Source of the DNA: Bacteriovorax sp. PP10
GTDB lineage: Bacteria; Bdellovibrionota; Bacteriovoracia; Bacteriovoracales; Bacteriovoracaceae
Direction: 5' to 3'
Assembly: GCF_035013165.1 (NCBI RefSeq)
Contig: NZ_JAYGJQ010000003.1
Span: 310,001-374,000, forward strand
DNA: 64,000 bases
In this document: positions 8,569 through 17,646 of the stretch, piece by piece
Layout of the letters: the number at the start of each line of letters is the position of its first letter
How positions within the stretch are numbered: position 1 is the first letter of the stretch
The notes under the pieces: generated by a model
The model's database searches: none
The model's input: only the letters and a program-made list of their open reading frames with translations
Told to the model about the DNA's origin: nothing
Made by a program: the position numbers and the translations under genes

Positions 8569-11151
8569 ATGAAAAAAATTATGTTTGGGCTAAATTTTAA
8601 AATTTTAGGGGGGATTAGCATTCTGCTTATCCTGTGTACCGCCTTCAACCTTCTTTACTCTTACAATCTCTTCATTGAGGACAAAACCAGCTATATCTAC
8701 GAATCAGGACTAAAAAAGTCGGAGAATATCGTAGAGCAAATACAAACGCATATTGATTCGATAAAAAGTAAATCTCAAACGTATGCATTCCTCTCAACCC
8801 TTGAAAACTTTGACTTCAAAAATTTTCTCAACGAAGAAAAAGACTATATCGCAGTTGGATCAACAGAGGTACCCAACGAAAACACTACTGAATTGCCTAT
8901 CAACAATTACACTGAAAATGAAGCTTATCGTGGGCAAACATGGACCAAAGATAGCTCCAACCTGGATTCAATCAGAATCTTGCTTTCAAAAAGTCTGCAA
9001 TCGATAAAAAGTGAAAGCTTCAACGAAGTAAAATTTGTTCACGATTTTAAAGGGACCGACCTTATCGTGGCCCTACATAAAACGGCCAGCTCACCAAAGG
9101 TTTTTTTCTCCCTGATAGACATGCGCGGGCTGAACCGCCTAGCAGACAGCGATAATATTTTCTCCAATCAAATTGCTTTTCTTGATTCAAGTGACGCCAA
9201 ACAATCTTTTGAATGGCTAAAGCTGATTGATTATAAAAATATTTTTAAAGGGACAAAAGAAGTTAACTTCGAAGGTAAAACGAAACTTCTTTCATATGCT
9301 GTCTCTGGGAACTCGCGCTTTATTGTCGCCTCTTTCATTGACCGCGATAGGGCCTTCGGGATTACAAAATTTCTTATTATCAAAACGGTATTATTCGCCT
9401 GCGTTCTTTTAGGTATTGCGATTGCCTGCGGGATTTACTTTTCATCAAGTATCACCCACCCGATCGAAGTCCTGACTGCGAAATCTCAACAAATGGCCGA
9501 AGGAGATTTCGATCAGGAAGTTATCGTTAAGACGTCAGACGAACTAAGTGTACTAGCAACCAGTTTTAACTGGATGAACAAAGAAATCAAAAGCCTCCTG
9601 AATCAAAAGCAGGATATGATCTTCCAGTTAGAAGATTACAGTAAGAACCTCGAAGTGAAGGTAGAAGAAAGGACCATCGAATTAAAGACGGCCAACGACT
9701 TCGTTGGTGCCATGATCAACAGCTTAGATCAGGGTCTTTTTGTCTTTGATGAAGAGCTTGAATGCCATGACATTTACACAAATGCTTGTGAGGGTATTTT
9801 CGGTATGGCCCCTCCGAGAAAACAATTGACTGAGGTCCTGGGCATCCACGATGAACATGAAATAAGTAACATCAATCAGTGGTCAAAAATTCTCTTCAGC
9901 GAAATGATCCCTTTCGATAGTGCCGTTAACCTAGGGCCAAGAACAAAAATCTCTGGAACTGATCACACTGACCCGGATTTTAAATACGTTCAGATCGACT
10001 ATTACCCGATGAAAGATGAAGAAGAAAAAATCAAAAGTATCGTAACGGTTGGTACTGATAAAACTCTTGAAATACAGGCCGTAGAAAAGAAGAAAGAAAA
10101 CGACTTATACGTTGCCATGATTATTAAGATTTTAAATAACAAGACTCACTTTAAGTCGTTCTGCGATGAAGCTGACAGCATCCTGAATCAGTTCTCTACT
10201 GTTTACGACAGAAATCTAAACGTTATCCACTTCGACCTCGCGATGATGCTCTTCCACACGTTAAACGGTGGTTTTGGTATGTACTCGCTTTCAAAACTTC
10301 AAGTCGAGGCCCGCGGTTACGAAAGTCTTGTAACAGCTTCGAAGGAAGCAGGCATGGACCCTGATGAATACAATGAATCATTAATGACACAAGTTGAGTC
10401 CATCAGAACAAACTTTAATACTGTAAAAAAAGAGCTGGATTCATTACTTGGAACATCTTTTTACGGTGGAGAGAACTTCAAAGAAATTCCACTTTCAGCT
10501 ATCAACAGTCTAAAAGATCTTATCAATCAAAATTCATCGAAAGAGCTTCGCGATATGTTCTATGAAGTTGTCGTAAAAGAGCCGGTCATCGACTACTTTA
10601 AGGCCTATGAAGATGTATGCTTTAAAGCTGCAGAAAAAACAGGTAAGGAATTTACTGGAATTGAATTTCACAATGCAGAGTTAAAAATCGAGCCGACTCA
10701 TCTGCTTGAATTCTTCAACGTTCTTATTCACCTTTTCAGAAACTGTATTGACCACGGGATCGAAACTCCTGCAGTCAGAAGAGAGCTTGGCAAAAGCGCT
10801 GCCGGAAAAATTATTGTGGCCTTTGATATGTTAAAAAATGAAAAAGAAAACTTATTCTGCTTAAATATTCAGGATGACGGATCGGGTATCAACAGCGACA
10901 TCATTAAAAGAAAATACAGCGAAAAAAACCCGGACATCGATATTTCAAACTACACGGAAGATGAAATTATCAACATCATCTTTGACCCGTTCTTCTCGAC
11001 AAGGGATGAAGTCAGCGCCCTCTCAGGACGTGGTGTAGGTATGTCAGCAATTAAAGAAGTTGTAGAAAAATTAGGTGGAAGAATTGAAATTGAAACTGCT
11101 GTAGGGCGTGGATCAAGCTTCCTATTTTTTATCCCCTTACAAGACGCTTAA
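8569..11151 (+). CDS. Membrane sensor kinase with HAMP, PAS-like, Hpt-like and CheA-type ATPase domains
   Basis: The 860-residue protein has two membrane helices (about 12-32 and 267-290) flanking a periplasmic sensor domain. A HAMP domain follows (about 290-345), then a coiled coil, then a PAS-like region (about 370-500). There is no classical HisKA dimerisation box. Instead, His563 sits in HTLNGGFGMYSL, which resembles the phosphorylated helix of Hpt/CheA P1 domains (HTLKG type). The ATP-binding domain carries FRNCIDHGIETPAVRRELGK, the CheA-type N box, then DDGSGI and GRGVGMSAI. The order Hpt then ATPase suggests a CheA-like autokinase working from the membrane. It likely phosphorylates stand-alone receivers such as those at 4535 or 12243. 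No strong ribosome site is visible. Confidence 0.85.
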   Translation: MKKIMFGLNFKILGGISILLILCTAFNLLYSYNLFIEDKTSYIYESGLKKSENIVEQIQTHIDSIKSKSQTYAFLSTLENFDFKNFLNEEKDYIAVGSTEVPNENTTELPINNYTENEAYRGQTWTKDSSNLDSIRILLSKSLQSIKSESFNEVKFVHDFKGTDLIVALHKTASSPKVFFSLIDMRGLNRLADSDNIFSNQIAFLDSSDAKQSFEWLKLIDYKNIFKGTKEVNFEGKTKLLSYAVSGNSRFIVASFIDRDRAFGITKFLIIKTVLFACVLLGIAIACGIYFSSSITHPIEVLTAKSQQMAEGDFDQEVIVKTSDELSVLATSFNWMNKEIKSLLNQKQDMIFQLEDYSKNLEVKVEERTIELKTANDFVGAMINSLDQGLFVFDEELECHDIYTNACEGIFGMAPPRKQLTEVLGIHDEHEISNINQWSKILFSEMIPFDSAVNLGPRTKISGTDHTDPDFKYVQIDYYPMKDEEEKIKSIVTVGTDKTLEIQAVEKKKENDLYVAMIIKILNNKTHFKSFCDEADSILNQFSTVYDRNLNVIHFDLAMMLFHTLNGGFGMYSLSKLQVEARGYESLVTASKEAGMDPDEYNESLMTQVESIRTNFNTVKKELDSLLGTSFYGGENFKEIPLSAINSLKDLINQNSSKELRDMFYEVVVKEPVIDYFKAYEDVCFKAAEKTGKEFTGIEFHNAELKIEPTHLLEFFNVLIHLFRNCIDHGIETPAVRRELGKSAAGKIIVAFDMLKNEKENLFCLNIQDDGSGINSDIIKRKYSEKNPDIDISNYTEDEIINIIFDPFFSTRDEVSALSGRGVGMSAIKEVVEKLGGRIEIETAVGRGSSFLFFIPLQDA

Positions 11152-11163
11152 CCTTTTTAAACT

Positions 11164-11190
11164 GCCCTACTACCGTGGGGCTTTTTCTTT
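11164..11190 (+). terminator. Rho-independent terminator after the CheA-like kinase
   Basis: A 7-bp stem (GCCCTAC/GTGGGGC with one G-T wobble) and a TACC loop are followed directly by TTTTTCTTT, 12 nt after the stop codon. Confidence 0.85.
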
Positions 11191-11218
11191 CCATTCTTGT
11201 ATTCAATTCATAAAAAAA

Positions 11219-12100
11219 TTATTTATTCAATAGAACATGATTGTGAAAAGCAATGTAAATTGCGAGATGATCCTCAAGGCGTCTTGGGTCTTTAGTCGTG
11301 CACCACGTTTTCCTGATAAGTCGATTGATGTTTGCTCGAAGCATCGCACAAGTGTGATTGAGTATAAAAAGAGGATCACGCCGAAGTTTTTTTAGCTCCC
11401 CTTGTCCGACGACTGAACCTCGACCACCTTTGTACTGAAAATAAGTTGCGTGTGGAAAAAATCTCTCAACAGCTGGAGCATACAAATTGTGTTCATCACT
11501 TTCAATCTTTGCAGCTTGATCTACAAATGGTGAAACTTTATTCAGCAAGTTATATAAATGTTCTTTATGAGTGCTTTTTCTCTTTCCATATTTACGTCTG
11601 GAAAGAGTCGCAAGATGTCCGAATGCTGGAATTTGAGAGACGGCAGTTCCCAGAATGAATCTTCTTTTTGCATCTACTGCGATTGTGATTGATAGTGGCT
11701 TTAGTTTCGTATGCTCGGTCGTTATAAGATCGTCAAACTGGAGGTGGACAGTTTTATCTGTACCAATCTTTCTTAAGAGATCTTCATGCATAACTCTGGA
11801 TTTTTGAGCAAGATAGCGCAATTTTCTATCGACCGTCGTTCGATGGACGCGCAAAATTAGCGCTGACCTTCGCATCGAGACTCCTGAAGCAAGGATATTA
11901 AACAGTTCAATATTTACTCTTCTTTTCTTTTGTTTCCACTCAAGCGTGTGAGTTGATGCCGAGAATTTTCTTTGGCAACACTGACATTTAAATCTTTGAA
12001 TTCTTCGAGAGTCATCTTTTCGAAAATAGTGCCCATCCTTTTTACAAAAGGTCATGGTTTGATAGTATGAGCATTCTAAATTAGGGCAGCCGCTAGTCAT
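11219..12100 (-). CDS. Zinc-ribbon transposase, IS1/IS1595-like
   Basis: The 293-residue protein begins with a zinc ribbon (CPNLEC near the N-terminus and CQCCQRKFS near residue 40). A helix-turn-helix stretch (about 75-100: SMRRSALILRVHRTTVDRKL) comes next, then a catalytic-like region with FDD, DAKRRF and DEHNLYAPAVERFFP, and a basic C-terminus. This arrangement matches insertion-sequence transposases with an N-terminal zinc ribbon. The family assignment to IS1/IS1595-like is approximate. I could not find convincing terminal inverted repeats or target duplications next to the gene. It lies between two mirrored terminators of convergent signalling genes, so it may be a whole but decayed single insertion, or a domesticated gene. 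Confidence 0.75.
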   Translation of the reverse strand: MTSGCPNLECSYYQTMTFCKKDGHYFRKDDSRRIQRFKCQCCQRKFSASTHTLEWKQKKRRVNIELFNILASGVSMRRSALILRVHRTTVDRKLRYLAQKSRVMHEDLLRKIGTDKTVHLQFDDLITTEHTKLKPLSITIAVDAKRRFILGTAVSQIPAFGHLATLSRRKYGKRKSTHKEHLYNLLNKVSPFVDQAAKIESDEHNLYAPAVERFFPHATYFQYKGGRGSVVGQGELKKLRRDPLFILNHTCAMLRANINRLIRKTWCTTKDPRRLEDHLAIYIAFHNHVLLNK

Positions 12101-12219
12101 GCCAATGAGGATGCAAGAAAGAATGAAGTTCTAAAATTACAGATGCCTAAAATAATTGGAAAAATTAAAGAACAAATTCAAGAAATGAAGATTATTAATG
12201 AAAATAATAGATGTGCAAA

Positions 12220-12242
12220 GCCCCACTCTAGTGGGGCAGTTT
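12220..12242 (-). terminator. Terminator of the receiver gene, mirror of the one at 11164
   Basis: A perfect 7-bp stem GCCCCAC/GTGGGGC with loop TCTA directly follows the receiver stop codon on the minus strand. Its flank AAACTGCCC is shared, in inverted orientation, with the kinase terminator at 11164. On the plus strand it is followed by AGTTTTTAACC, so it may work both ways. The 120 bases between it and the transposase start are AT-rich and hold no gene I can support. Confidence 0.75.
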
Positions 12243-12644
12243 TTAACCTTTTTTAAGTTTTCCCATTACTTTTTCTTTCACGATAAAGGGGTCATACGGT
12301 TTAATAATATAATCAGTGGCCCCTCCCATAATCGCTTTAATAATTGTCGATTTTTCGTTTTCAGTGCTCACAATAAAAATCGGAATTTTTTTATAACCTT
12401 CAACACCTCTTAGGTGTTTAAGCAAAGTCAGCCCATCCATTTCTGGCATATTAATATCTGAAAAAATAATTTCATAATAATTGCCGTTCAATGCTTCGGC
12501 CCTTAGATGATCCCAGGCCTGCTTACCATCTTCACACTGTTTCATATTTTGAAAACCCAGCTCAGTCAAAATACGAACCAGATCAGAGCGCATTGAAGGT
12601 AAATCATCAACAATAAGAATTTTGCTATCGAGTCCAAGTGCCAT
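12243..12644 (-). CDS. Stand-alone CheY-like response regulator
   Basis: A 133-residue single receiver. The acidic pair is in LIVDDLPS (Asp13-Asp14), the phosphoacceptor is Asp63 in FSDINMPEMDG, Ser/Thr is in IVSTENE, and the Lys is in YIIKPY. The ribosome site AGAGG lies upstream of the ATG. It is the next gene after the histidine kinase at 12847-14220 on the same strand (202 nt gap), so it is a plausible partner of that kinase. The sequence closely resembles chemotaxis CheY. Confidence 0.92.
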   Translation of the reverse strand: MALGLDSKILIVDDLPSMRSDLVRILTELGFQNMKQCEDGKQAWDHLRAEALNGNYYEIIFSDINMPEMDGLTLLKHLRGVEGYKKIPIFIVSTENEKSTIIKAIMGGATDYIIKPYDPFIVKEKVMGKLKKG

Positions 12645-12846
12645 ATAAGTTGCCTCTGAGAAATTTGATAAGGTTCTATATTATAAAATCATTCTAAGCG
12701 GAGTTTTAAAAATTATAAAGGAAAAAACTTTATCGTTGATAAGCATATTGATTTCATCATCTTAAGAAGGAGAAAAAGAGGCGATTATTAAGGCAAACTA
12801 AACATCAACAAATCAGGCATCCCAGTAGTTACTTTATAAGTTGGCA

Positions 12847-14220
12847 CTAGTGCAGATAGGACGTTTTATTCGTTTCGGCCGGCAATGAAAAATGAAATGT
12901 TGAGCCCTTCCCCGGTTCACTTTCTGCCCATATTTTTCCATGATGAGTCTCCACTACAATTTTCGCGATAGCGAGCCCAAGCCCGGTGCCCTGACTAGCA
13001 GTATCCTTGACCTGCCAGTAACGATCAAATACATGCTCAAGCTGATCATGGCTCATTCCATATCCAGTGTCATGAATGGAGATAACGGCGTTCTCACTTT
13101 CATACTTCATCATAATATGAATTTGCCCACCATTTGGCGTGAATTTCAATGCATTCCCTACAATATTCGAGATCACCTGCTCGACTCGTCCCTGATCACA
13201 AACAATTGTCTTACCACAGTCATCAAGATCGGATGTAATTTGAATATCTTTTGATTGAGCAATAGGTCGGAATTGTTCGATAACTTCTTTCGTAAATTTC
13301 GCCAGGTCACATTCAACAGGTTCAAGCACTAATTTTCCGGCCTCTAATTTTGTATGATCAAGTAAATCAGAGATAAGCTTTTCCATTTTATCGACTGACC
13401 TAAAAATAATCGTCAGCCCTTTAGAAACTTCATAGTCTTCCGGGCAAGGACTTTTAGCAATCTTTTTTTCTACATACTGCAGCCCCAGACGGATAGAAGA
13501 AAGAGGATTTTTTAAGTCGTGAGAAACGGTATCGACTATCTCTTTCCTCGCATTTGAAATAAAGGCGTCTTTTTCTTCTGCTTTCTTTTTTTCTCTCACA
13601 ACTTTAACAAAAAGAGCAGTGATCATGCCGGCAAAAGCAATACAGATGATTGAAGCGATGGCGAGAAAGAAGATAATTTTTCGAGAAAGTACAGCATCTT
13701 CCTTCTTGGCATCTTCAAAATCACGCATTTTTGTACTGACAAGAGTTTGCAGGAGCTCAGGTAAGCTTACATCCGTATGAAGAGTTTTAAGATTTTTAAA
13801 GTATTGATTAACTTTCTGAGGAGAGACGCCAGATCGACTCATAGCAATTCCTTTTAATCCTTCTTCATGCATATTTTTCTCAGCAAGAAAAATATCATCC
13901 AGCAATTTAACTTCCTGCGGATCATTGAGCATGCTTTTTAATTTTGCCAGAATAGCTGTGAAGTCTTTGCGATTGTTTTCAAATGAATTAAGAATTTCAT
14001 CATCACCAGATAAAACATAAATAGGCATCGCCGCAAATTGCATAGAAATTTCATAGTGAAGTTTTTGAGCAAGAATCAATTCTTCTGCATGTCCGGAAAC
14101 GAGTTGATTTTGTTCTTCTACAATTTTATTTAAGGAGATCATTGCAAAAACAATAAATCCTAACAGAAAGAAAAGCGTAAGAAATATGTTGATATATAAT
14201 TTGCGGTAGAATCCATCCAT
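12847..14220 (-). CDS. Membrane sensor histidine kinase
   Basis: The 457-residue protein has transmembrane helices at about 10-30 and 183-206, with an all-helical extracytoplasmic domain between them that resembles a four-helix-bundle sensor. HisKA has the phosphorylated His234 in TVSHDLKNPLSS. The ATPase domain shows an N box (QVISNIVGNALKFTPNGG), a G1 box (DTGYGM) and a G2 box (GTGLGLAIAK), so all catalytic motifs are present. The receiver gene at 12243 follows on the same strand and could be its target. There is no HAMP domain; the linker between TM2 and HisKA is short. Confidence 0.93.
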   Translation of the reverse strand: MDGFYRKLYINIFLTLFFLLGFIVFAMISLNKIVEEQNQLVSGHAEELILAQKLHYEISMQFAAMPIYVLSGDDEILNSFENNRKDFTAILAKLKSMLNDPQEVKLLDDIFLAEKNMHEEGLKGIAMSRSGVSPQKVNQYFKNLKTLHTDVSLPELLQTLVSTKMRDFEDAKKEDAVLSRKIIFFLAIASIICIAFAGMITALFVKVVREKKKAEEKDAFISNARKEIVDTVSHDLKNPLSSIRLGLQYVEKKIAKSPCPEDYEVSKGLTIIFRSVDKMEKLISDLLDHTKLEAGKLVLEPVECDLAKFTKEVIEQFRPIAQSKDIQITSDLDDCGKTIVCDQGRVEQVISNIVGNALKFTPNGGQIHIMMKYESENAVISIHDTGYGMSHDQLEHVFDRYWQVKDTASQGTGLGLAIAKIVVETHHGKIWAESEPGKGSTFHFSLPAETNKTSYLH

Positions 14221-14507
14221 TCTGCATAATCCCTGACATTTTATTTACTAAGAATAGGCCTCTTGATAATGAAGATCACTGCGCTCGGCGTATAATTTAT
14301 TTATGAAGATTTCTGCACAAGTCTCTTGAACATTAACAAAGTAAACTCAGTGGGTAATGATAGATTTACCGACTGATTAAGGTTGTTATCCCCCCCACCT
14401 GGTCAAACTTTTCACTTAAAACCCGCTAAAGATAGTGAATTTTTTACACACCAGAATTCACTCTATAGAACTTTTGCTACTCTCCCCAAAAATCACATGG
14501 ATCACTT
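14221..14507. other. Intergenic region, divergent promoters expected
   Basis: There are 287 bases between two divergent genes. A TATAAT hexamer occurs near 14290, but no well-spaced -35 element goes with it. A run of seven C residues occurs near 14391. I see no gene, repeat or convincing RNA structure here. Confidence 0.5.
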
Positions 14508-15818
14508 ATGAAAAACTTGTTTTTATTCCTCACTTTAATTCTATCAACTCAGTTGAAGGCCGAAACAAAACTTTCTGCCGAAATGGTGATTGATGACTTG
14601 CAATTCCAAAGACCAGTTAAAGGTGTGGGACGTGCCGGAACTCTAATTTTTAAAAGCGCCAATGTTAACAACAATGGAATTATTCTTAATTTAACAAACG
14701 TTAATAAATTCTTTGATTCACAAATTTTCTTACGTCCAACTTTCCTTGGATTTACAACTCAGTTTGGAAATTACGGTTTTACACTTGAAGAAAATAATAT
14801 GCTGACGTCTATCCAGACAATGCAACTTCAAAACTCAAACTTCATCCTTGACGACAACCAGTTAAACCTTTCTGGCGAACACTTAAAATTCGTTAATGCT
14901 GATACAGATGTAATGCTGAAAAAGTTCAGACTTTATTGTCAAAGTTCAGTCAATGCAGATCTGGTTACAAGCTGCCTGAACTATCTAACGTTGAATGGTA
15001 CCAACACTGCTGAAAACGTTTATGCGACACTAGACTACAAAGGTGTAAACCTTAAAACCGGTGACAAGACCGCACTTCTGGCGAAAGTTAAAACTGTCGA
15101 CATCAGAAAAACGAATCTTTCAATGACCATGGCCAATCTAAAATCAGTAAGCAATGACTCTTACATCATCAGCGCTGATACAGTTAATTTAAAATGTGCC
15201 AAAGACCCGAGTCTTACAACTTTTGATACTGATAAATTAACAAAAGACTGTTTAAACAATTTAAAAATTGCCCCACTAAAAGCGAGCTTGGTTGATAACG
15301 TGGCCAAATCGACCTTCAATCTGGATGTAAAAGATATCGCGGTAGAAAAGAAAATTGTCTACCTTGCTTTAAACAGCGGAACTCTTTCTGATGCTGTCTC
15401 AACAACTTTTATCAGCGACATGTTACTTAACTGCAGAAAAGAAACAGATACAGACCTTCTGGAGTTAAACCAGGTTATTAAAGACTGTATCACTTACACT
15501 CGTATCAATATCGGTGAAGTGAAAAGTACTAAGCCAGATGACAATAAAGGAAGCTCGATAAAAAAGATCGCTGTGAACTCAGACGGCGGGAAGATGCTTA
15601 TCCAGGCCGACGTTAAAATTATCGGATTTACTTCTAGAGTTTCAATCTACGCTATGGGTGCTTTTAACGATACGACGGGGAAGTTAACTCTTACAGTAAC
15701 TGACACTAAACTCCCACTGGGATTTACATCAGTGAAATTACTAATGTACTTCCTTAAAAAGAATTTAATTTCTAAAGATGTGACTTACCAAAATAACAAT
15801 ATTATTATTTCCCTATAG
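14508..15818 (+). CDS. Secreted protein of unknown function, paralogue of the gene at 25480
   Basis: The 436-residue product has a signal peptide (about 1-19) and a repetitive beta-rich body. That body contains Cys pairs in loops such as LYCQSSVNADLVTSCLNYL. The C-terminus is KKNLISKDVTYQNNNIIISL. It is clearly homologous along its whole length to the 446-residue product at 25480-26820, with the same N-terminal block (IDDLQFQRPVKGVG against IDDLQFQKPDQGVG) and almost the same last 15 residues. In both places a 114-residue secreted protein follows within 8 nt. I do not recognise the family; periplasmic or outer-membrane-associated location is inferred from the signal peptide and the beta content. 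Confidence 0.8.
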   Translation: MKNLFLFLTLILSTQLKAETKLSAEMVIDDLQFQRPVKGVGRAGTLIFKSANVNNNGIILNLTNVNKFFDSQIFLRPTFLGFTTQFGNYGFTLEENNMLTSIQTMQLQNSNFILDDNQLNLSGEHLKFVNADTDVMLKKFRLYCQSSVNADLVTSCLNYLTLNGTNTAENVYATLDYKGVNLKTGDKTALLAKVKTVDIRKTNLSMTMANLKSVSNDSYIISADTVNLKCAKDPSLTTFDTDKLTKDCLNNLKIAPLKASLVDNVAKSTFNLDVKDIAVEKKIVYLALNSGTLSDAVSTTFISDMLLNCRKETDTDLLELNQVIKDCITYTRINIGEVKSTKPDDNKGSSIKKIAVNSDGGKMLIQADVKIIGFTSRVSIYAMGAFNDTTGKLTLTVTDTKLPLGFTSVKLLMYFLKKNLISKDVTYQNNNIIISL

Positions 15819-15826
15819 AGGTATTT

Positions 15827-16171
15827 ATGAAAAGTTTATTAATTGCTCTGTCTCTTGTCCCTACACTTTCTTTTGCAAGCATCTACAGCTGCTCTGGTGC
15901 TGGGTTTTCTATTGAATTAACTGGAGCTCCAGTTGAAATGAAAGTTGCTGGTAACGGCTTCAATTCTATGGCACAAAACGTTCGCGTTTCTCAAACGTTT
16001 GATACAGTTGTTACTGGAAATATTGCGGCACCTGCTGCAACTGTTAAATTAACAATCAAAGACGCAAGCTTTGGAAACCCTGGCGACAGATTCAATGCTG
16101 GTCTTCAGGTCTCATCAGCAGCTGGTGTACAGGATTATTCTGGTGTTGTTTGTATTAGAGGTAATGAGTAA
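15827..16171 (+). CDS. Small secreted protein, paralogue of the gene at 25127
   Basis: The 114-residue product has a signal peptide ending LSFAS and a mature part of about 95 residues. Two cysteines, one near the mature N-terminus (IYSCSGAG) and one near the C-terminus (VVCIRGNE), probably form a disulfide. It follows the 436-residue gene by 8 nt with a GAGG ribosome site, so the two are an operon. The copy at 25127 differs at only a minority of positions. The function is unknown. Confidence 0.8.
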   Translation: MKSLLIALSLVPTLSFASIYSCSGAGFSIELTGAPVEMKVAGNGFNSMAQNVRVSQTFDTVVTGNIAAPAATVKLTIKDASFGNPGDRFNAGLQVSSAAGVQDYSGVVCIRGNE

Positions 16172-16193
16172 TTATTCAAAGAAAATTTAGATA

Positions 16194-16213
16194 TGCCAGA
16201 CGCAAGTCTGGCA
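16194..16213. terminator. Hairpin between convergent genes
   Basis: An 8-bp perfect stem TGCCAGAC/GTCTGGCA with a GCAA tetraloop lies between the stops of two convergent genes. There is no T-run on the plus strand, so its strength as an intrinsic terminator is uncertain. Confidence 0.6.
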
Positions 16214-16227
16214 CTTCGAAATGAATA

Positions 16228-16521
16228 CTACGCTTTTGCTTTCTGCATTCTCTTAGCTGATTTCGCTAAAATCTCGATATAAAAACTCGCAGCTTCTTCG
16301 CTTACTTCTTTATCAATCAATTTATTGATCTCAGAAACGTGAATAGTGGCAGCGCTTTCTTTATCTTTTCCGAATTTACAATCGAAGTCCCAGAAGTCTG
16401 AACCTTCTGCTACTGTCTTTCTTCTTTCTCTGGCGATGTATTTATTGATCTCGTGCTTTACAGCGTCTACCTGACGAGCTGGAGCTAATTTAGTGTCTGT
16501 AAGTTTGAACTCTTTTTTCAT
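16228..16521 (-). CDS. DUF6172-like conserved small protein
   Basis: The 97-residue cytosolic protein has the blocks PARQVDAVKHEINKYIARERR, GSDFWDFDCKFG and ASFYIEILAKSAKR. I recognise these as the conserved pattern of the DUF6172 family, a single-domain family of unknown function common in Proteobacteria-like genomes. It is monocistronic, with its terminator-like hairpin shared with the convergent secreted-protein operon. Confidence 0.8.
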   Translation of the reverse strand: MKKEFKLTDTKLAPARQVDAVKHEINKYIARERRKTVAEGSDFWDFDCKFGKDKESAATIHVSEINKLIDKEVSEEAASFYIEILAKSAKRMQKAKA

Positions 16522-16764
16522 TGTCTATAATCCTTAGGTATTGCTTTCTTGATGATTAGCATAAAAAAGACCTCATCACAAGGAACTCGCTTTCAAATAG
16601 AAGTGATTTGGCCTCTAAAGGCCCTGCCTAAATGTTGGACAGGTGTCTTTTTTCTAGTGTTTTAGAGGGAGGGGCGGATAACTAACCCATAAGATTCACA
16701 TTCATAAGATCTGGCCTCTTATTTGCGATAGATAGCTCATTATACTTTAAACGAGTGAGTCTTT

Positions 16765-17646
16765 ATGAAATACCTAATGATGCTTCTTCTTTTACCCGTA
16801 CTGGCACATGCCTCAGAAGGAGATGCCTTTAGCGCCCGTCTTTTTACCGACTATAAAGACATGGAGCCGCTACTTAATGATGAAGTCAACAGACGAATGT
16901 CCGAGGCCCTTGTTAAGGCCAATAAAAAGAAACACGCTTGTGCCCCTGAAGTGGCCATCAAAGCAATGGAAGGCGAATTCCTCCGTCCAGTGGTTGGTGT
17001 TTTCGAATTCTGGTCATCACACAATAGTGTCCTTCAAGGCCATTATATAAAAATTAGTAATTCAATTTATAAAGATTTAAAAATCTCTGAGAACTGGCCG
17101 GTCCAACTTGGAAAATTTGGAATGGCGACATTTTTTAATGTTAATGGAACACTGGTGGCCTCGGATAAATTTGGTCACTTCTTTGATGAAGGCCATACTT
17201 ATTACGATATGGTTAACAGACAAGGTCTTCCAATGCAGGATGCGCTTAATAAAGGGATTTCCCTTGAAGAAGGTATTTATGGGTATGAGAGATCTGCTGT
17301 CTTCTCATATGGCGACTTAGTGGCCAACCGTAATGGGTATGAGTTCTGGAACAATTTATTAAATGAAAAAGACGGTGATAATTATATTGGTTGTGAAGAT
17401 TCTAAATTTTATTTAAGAAAACAATTCAAATTCAGCAAGTATGTTGATGATGGTTGGGATGAAGCTATCAACTGTAGCAAGTACTCTAACAAATCTGTTG
17501 AAGACAGAGTCATGAAAGTTATTGCTGAACTTGAAAAATCATCAGGACAAAAATTAGCTTGTCCGGCCGAAAGAGAAAAATGTGCAGCGATCGTTAAAAA
17601 ATATCAGTCAGAAAAAGAATATCTAATAAGTCCGATGTGCTACTGA
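16765..17646 (+). CDS. Secreted protein of unknown function
   Basis: The 293-residue product has a signal peptide (about 1-16, ending AHAS). The mature part contains SDKFGHFFDEGHTYYDMV, a His/Asp/Glu cluster that could bind metal. Six cysteines in the C-terminal half suggest disulfides and a periplasmic location. Its 3' end overlaps the convergent solute-binding-protein gene by 7 nt. A DKxxHF motif also occurs in some membrane-associated DUF families, but the rest of the protein does not allow me to name one. The 243-nt upstream gap (16522-16764) holds an ATCAC/GTGAT imperfect repeat and an otherwise featureless sequence. Confidence 0.75.
   Translation: MKYLMMLLLLPVLAHASEGDAFSARLFTDYKDMEPLLNDEVNRRMSEALVKANKKKHACAPEVAIKAMEGEFLRPVVGVFEFWSSHNSVLQGHYIKISNSIYKDLKISENWPVQLGKFGMATFFNVNGTLVASDKFGHFFDEGHTYYDMVNRQGLPMQDALNKGISLEEGIYGYERSAVFSYGDLVANRNGYEFWNNLLNEKDGDNYIGCEDSKFYLRKQFKFSKYVDDGWDEAINCSKYSNKSVEDRVMKVIAELEKSSGQKLACPAEREKCAAIVKKYQSEKEYLISPMCY

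Noticed and set aside
12099-12256. Plus-strand open stretch rich in Lys and Glu after the transposase start
   Set aside because: It has no convincing start, runs through the terminator, and is too short to call a gene remnant.
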